Positions 7,101 to 8,549 of a stretch of DNA of 8,549 bases are shown piece by piece. Position 1 is the first letter of the stretch. Every line of letters begins with the position of its first letter. The translations under genes were made by a program, and so were the position numbers. The stretch lies in NCBI GenBank assembly GCA_025963615.1, contig JAOQAL010000585.1, forward strand, positions 1-8,549, written 5' to 3'. Under the pieces are notes generated by a model. It made no database searches. It had not been told where the DNA came from and saw nothing but the letters and a program-made list of their open reading frames with translations. Source of the stretch: Chitinophagaceae bacterium (GTDB lineage: Bacteria > Bacteroidota > Bacteroidia > Chitinophagales > Chitinophagaceae).

Positions 7101-8549
7101 TGTTGCATCGCCACGGAAAATAATATATTTTAAATTTACATTACCAGTGCCTGCAGCTCTCACAATTAAAATATTGGTTTGTGTATTGGCCGTCACAGTA
7201 AAGGGCAAGATCTCAAGAGGATCACCTCCAATGTTATTTCGGTTAAAGCCGAAAAGGGCAGCGCCATTATTATCTGTAAGATAAATATCCAGGTCATTGA
7301 CTGTACCAGTCTGAGTTTGTCCAAGTGAATAAATAGCATCCTGCCATTGCAGGACAATGGTATATACTCCCGGCTTTAATGAAATGTTCTGGAAGATATC
7401 GCCGCCACCAAAATTGTGCGCACTACCCGTAATACCTGCAGGCGCTGCAACCGGATTGAAATTACTTTGGTATGACTTGTTGGCAAAATTGCCTGCTGAA
7501 GTAAAGTAAGACACTCCCTGGCCACTTACTTCATTTACTGCCTGCGTTACCACACCATCCTGCAAGAAAGGCTCCGTAATAAAAGTAACATCGTCAACCA
7601 TTACATCGCAGTTTTGCTGTTTTAATTGCCTTATTCCCTGCGCCAGGTCACCCGGACTTATAAAACCGGTCCTGAATGCCAGTTTTGCTTTGGGCGCTAT
7701 ATCATGAATTACCTGCAGCATGGCTCTACCTTCATCCACCGTCCGGCCAAAAGGATATTCCTGTAAAACCTGGACCGGTGTTGAATTAACAGGATTGCCA
7801 GCACCTGGCAAATCGCCATTGTCAACATCTGTTTGTGCAGGATTACCCGGTATTGTATTGTATCCATCCGATAATACGCCCACTTTGATACTATCGCCAT
7901 TTAAATTATACCCATTGCGTAAGAAATCTGAACGTAAAGCTTTGTCGCCTTGTGTCATCGCGATACCGGCATTGCTGACAGCCGGAAACAGCGGGCGGCA
8001 ATAATCAATCAAGGAAGGCAGGCTATCCAATTTCTTAAGATTCGCAATGGGGTACTTGCCGGAAATGATCAGACTGCCTGGGCCATTGTTGATGGTATCC
8101 GTAAGCCCATAACTTCCAGAAAGAAGCAGGCTTACTAGTGCGGAGCGCTGTCCCTGCAAAGAGATAACCTCAATCATTACACTACTGCCATTGATAATAA
8201 ATACAGATTTGGCAGAATCCGCAACATGGCCAAAATTCAAATACAACGAATTCAATTCGGATCCAATAATAGAATTGACCTTGCCCGTTTGGGGTGGCGG
8301 ATAAAAAGGTAATATGCAGGGTGTAAACGTTACCAGTGCGGTATCGGTAGCCGAACAGCCTCCCGAAGGGTCTGTGACTGTTAATACATAGGTGCCTCCG
8401 GCGGACACGGTGGGTGTCAGCGAATTGGGGTTGGCATCGATTTTACCGCCATTAAGTGCTGTCCAACTATATTGGGCACCTGCGGTCGAACTGGAGCCAC
8501 TCAATTGTATGGTTGTTATAGAACAATCCAATTGTTTATCGGGACCTGC
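4170..8549 (-). CDS. Large T9SS-secreted subtilase-fold (S8/S53-like) protease with IPT and MBG adhesive domains, N-terminus missing
   Basis: A total of 1459 codons are open to the right edge with no start, so the protein is longer. Residue 1 here is the codon at 8549. Visible in order: a PKD/Ig-like domain (1-76, LDCSITTIQLSG, YSW, GTYVLTVTD); a conserved pre-protease region (about 90-215); a subtilase-fold domain (218-640) with Asp228 (VLSDGYN), Glu273 (VDEGRAMLQ) where subtilisins have His, Asn354 (SAGNF) and Ser574 (GTSAAAPH), interrupted by a beta-sandwich insert (about 370-480); an IPT/TIG domain (646-731); four MBG domains (737-832, 833-1070, 1072-1158, 1162-1242; key motif ADNK..KYGDPLPAF); an 'LECIDTV..NGFKYVAHFSYNN' module (1250-1331); a Ser-rich linker (1335-1351); and a type A T9SS sorting domain (1378-1459, YPNPVTDKV, LYDLAGR, GVYILQV). 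It is probably exported by Sec and T9SS to the cell surface or medium. Protease activity and substrate are inferred. The second MBG domain carries a repeat insert, described separately. Confidence 0.92.
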   Translation of the reverse strand, partial: AGPDKQLDCSITTIQLSGSSSTAGAQYSWTALNGGKIDANPNSLTPTVSAGGTYVLTVTDPSGGCSATDTALVTFTPCILPFYPPPQTGKVNSIIGSELNSLYLNFGHVADSAKSVFIINGSSVMIEVISLQGQRSALVSLLLSGSYGLTDTINNGPGSLIISGKYPIANLKKLDSLPSLIDYCRPLFPAVSNAGIAMTQGDKALRSDFLRNGYNLNGDSIKVGVLSDGYNTIPGNPAQTDVDNGDLPGAGNPVNSTPVQVLQEYPFGRTVDEGRAMLQVIHDIAPKAKLAFRTGFISPGDLAQGIRQLKQQNCDVMVDDVTFITEPFLQDGVVTQAVNEVSGQGVSYFTSAGNFANKSYQSNFNPVAAPAGITGSAHNFGGGDIFQNISLKPGVYTIVLQWQDAIYSLGQTQTGTVNDLDIYLTDNNGAALFGFNRNNIGGDPLEILPFTVTANTQTNILIVRAAGTGNVNLKYIIFRGDATINEYNSGTSTIVGQANADGAFTIGAVRYINTPAYGVTTPVIESFSSYGGTPINGATRNKPDFTAPDGINTSVNFGSLDLEGDGLPNFFGTSAAAPHAAAVTALLKQARKRYYNNQNFTTAELKSLLQTTALDMNIPGFDFTSGYGFIRAAAAIQSFAAATSSLIRLVVPTGITPGTEPFTVTVKGNYLSSTTEVWFRGEPIPTTFVNDSTLTASIPVFTGNPSIQAFTPSITPAGSDGGISNSITFYDVVKRNIIITADNKTKKYGEKLPAFTSTITINGVLLSNSLDTLKKYGLDTINYRTTATSTSNVNNYIIKPSLPVFNPVNPIDAGLLELYNYDSVAGVLNVTQMPLVITPRDTSLQYGEKIAGIHFNYAYDNSKIADAEKITFLNALRSAHTIGIIDTAFAFIDDKLVIGGRILTSADITSMAVLTSSKAVANSKAVANSKAVANGTPVIDITRLEEVSPVSIYYYQSDSAVTTLVNSKAVANSKAVANNTALINSKAVANGTALVNSTTVSDSSNSNVIVIIDSADVYSDPDSVRLSPLKPINLITGITSGLHFIIPGAFLSENFKLTYGLGNLTITPALLSIKADNKASKYGDPLPAFSSVITGYQYGDDSAKIFSNATTYSLLNSANQVVSSSNVAAGTYKIVPSIQLKSPASYSLGYTYGTLTVSPASLTVKADDKVIFKGDPLPVFTATYTGFINNDQSTIVSGPVFATNPANVASAGIYSIIPSNLGLQTPGNYSIIYQNGSLYVNPSGSGAKNVKPKLECIDTVINNSNGFKYVAHFSYNNPNNTAVYVPRGPENFIAALGLYTGLQPQLFNPGTGYFDIYFDGKKLTWTLITYNGNQKTSSSSDASSTSSKCSSHYTTTVISARQIGSAGNDTLARVLPVVTRFGTYPNPVTDKVTISFSDINIQEKDVVLYDLAGRLQHIKQFSKISANSATLDLSNLISGVYILQVRIKNENKTTVIIKL
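5547..5804 (-). repeat. Hexapeptide (NSKAVA, 18-nt) repeat array within the second MBG domain
   Basis: Two clusters of an 18-nt coding repeat lie in frame within the secreted protease. The first (5733-5804, residues 916-939) has three successive SKAVA units and a degenerate NGTPVI. The second (5547-5654, residues 966-1001) has NSKAVA twice, NNTALI, NSKAVA, NGTALV and NSTTVS. A 26-residue spacer with SIYYYQSDSAV separates them. The six AVA cores use at least five different codon sets (GCG GTG GCC, GCC GTT GCC, GCG GTG GCT, GCT GTA GCG, GCT GTG GCA), so the peptide is kept while the DNA has drifted. This is seen directly; the structure it forms is unknown. Confidence 0.9.
6546..6570. repeat. 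Perfect 11-bp inverted repeat inside the protease gene
   Basis: ACCTTTTACAG (6546-6556) and CTGTAAAAGGT (6560-6570) are exact reverse complements with a 3-nt spacer (TTA). It lies in the IPT/TIG coding segment and encodes PFTVTVKG. In mRNA it could form a stable hairpin. It may simply reflect a TVTV strand with the codons ACA GTA ACT GTA, so a function is not claimed. Confidence 0.8.

Noticed and set aside
7709..8138. Several short frames on both strands overlapping the protease region
   Set aside because: They overlap the conserved protease domain in other frames, and their products show no recognisable motifs.

Overview
The window reads as a chromosomal stretch from a member of the Bacteroidota, probably Chitinophagaceae-like. 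Four things point there: a type IX secretion (T9SS) C-terminal sorting domain, MBG and 'ECxx' surface modules typical of the phylum, start codons without Shine-Dalgarno sequences, and TAnnTTTG-type -7 promoter boxes placed just before start codons. The genus is inference.

Layout. Positions 1-815 (minus) hold the N-terminal 271 codons of a DUF445/YjiN-type membrane protein; its end lies outside the window. A 66-bp divergent gap with a candidate promoter for each side separates it from an Hsp15-like S4-domain RNA-binding protein (882-1265, plus, GTG start). Next is trmD (1383-2063, plus), the tRNA m1G37 methyltransferase. Its true start is downstream of the longest possible ORF start, because a -7 box sits inside the extension. 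Then two genes lie on the minus strand, convergent with trmD. The first is a membrane-anchored class III adenylate cyclase with an extracytoplasmic TPR sensor region (2113-4086). The second is the C-terminal 1459 codons of a very large T9SS-secreted protease/adhesin (4170-8549), whose start lies beyond the right edge.

How the genes relate. The plus-strand pair is translation housekeeping: Hsp15 for stalled 50S subunits and TrmD for tRNA modification. The minus-strand pair looks like cell-surface biology: a secreted subtilase-fold enzyme with a Glu in place of the catalytic His, followed 83 nt downstream by a cAMP-producing receptor. A link between these two is only inferred from order and strand.

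Points worth a second look: a hexapeptide (NSKAVA) repeat array inserted into one MBG domain; the D-E-S catalytic triad; the identical 4-nt spacing between -7 box and start codon at three genes, suggesting leaderless mRNAs; and a perfect 11-bp inverted repeat inside the protease gene. No mobile element, CRISPR array, tRNA or rRNA gene was seen. No stretch longer than 300 bases is without a gene.
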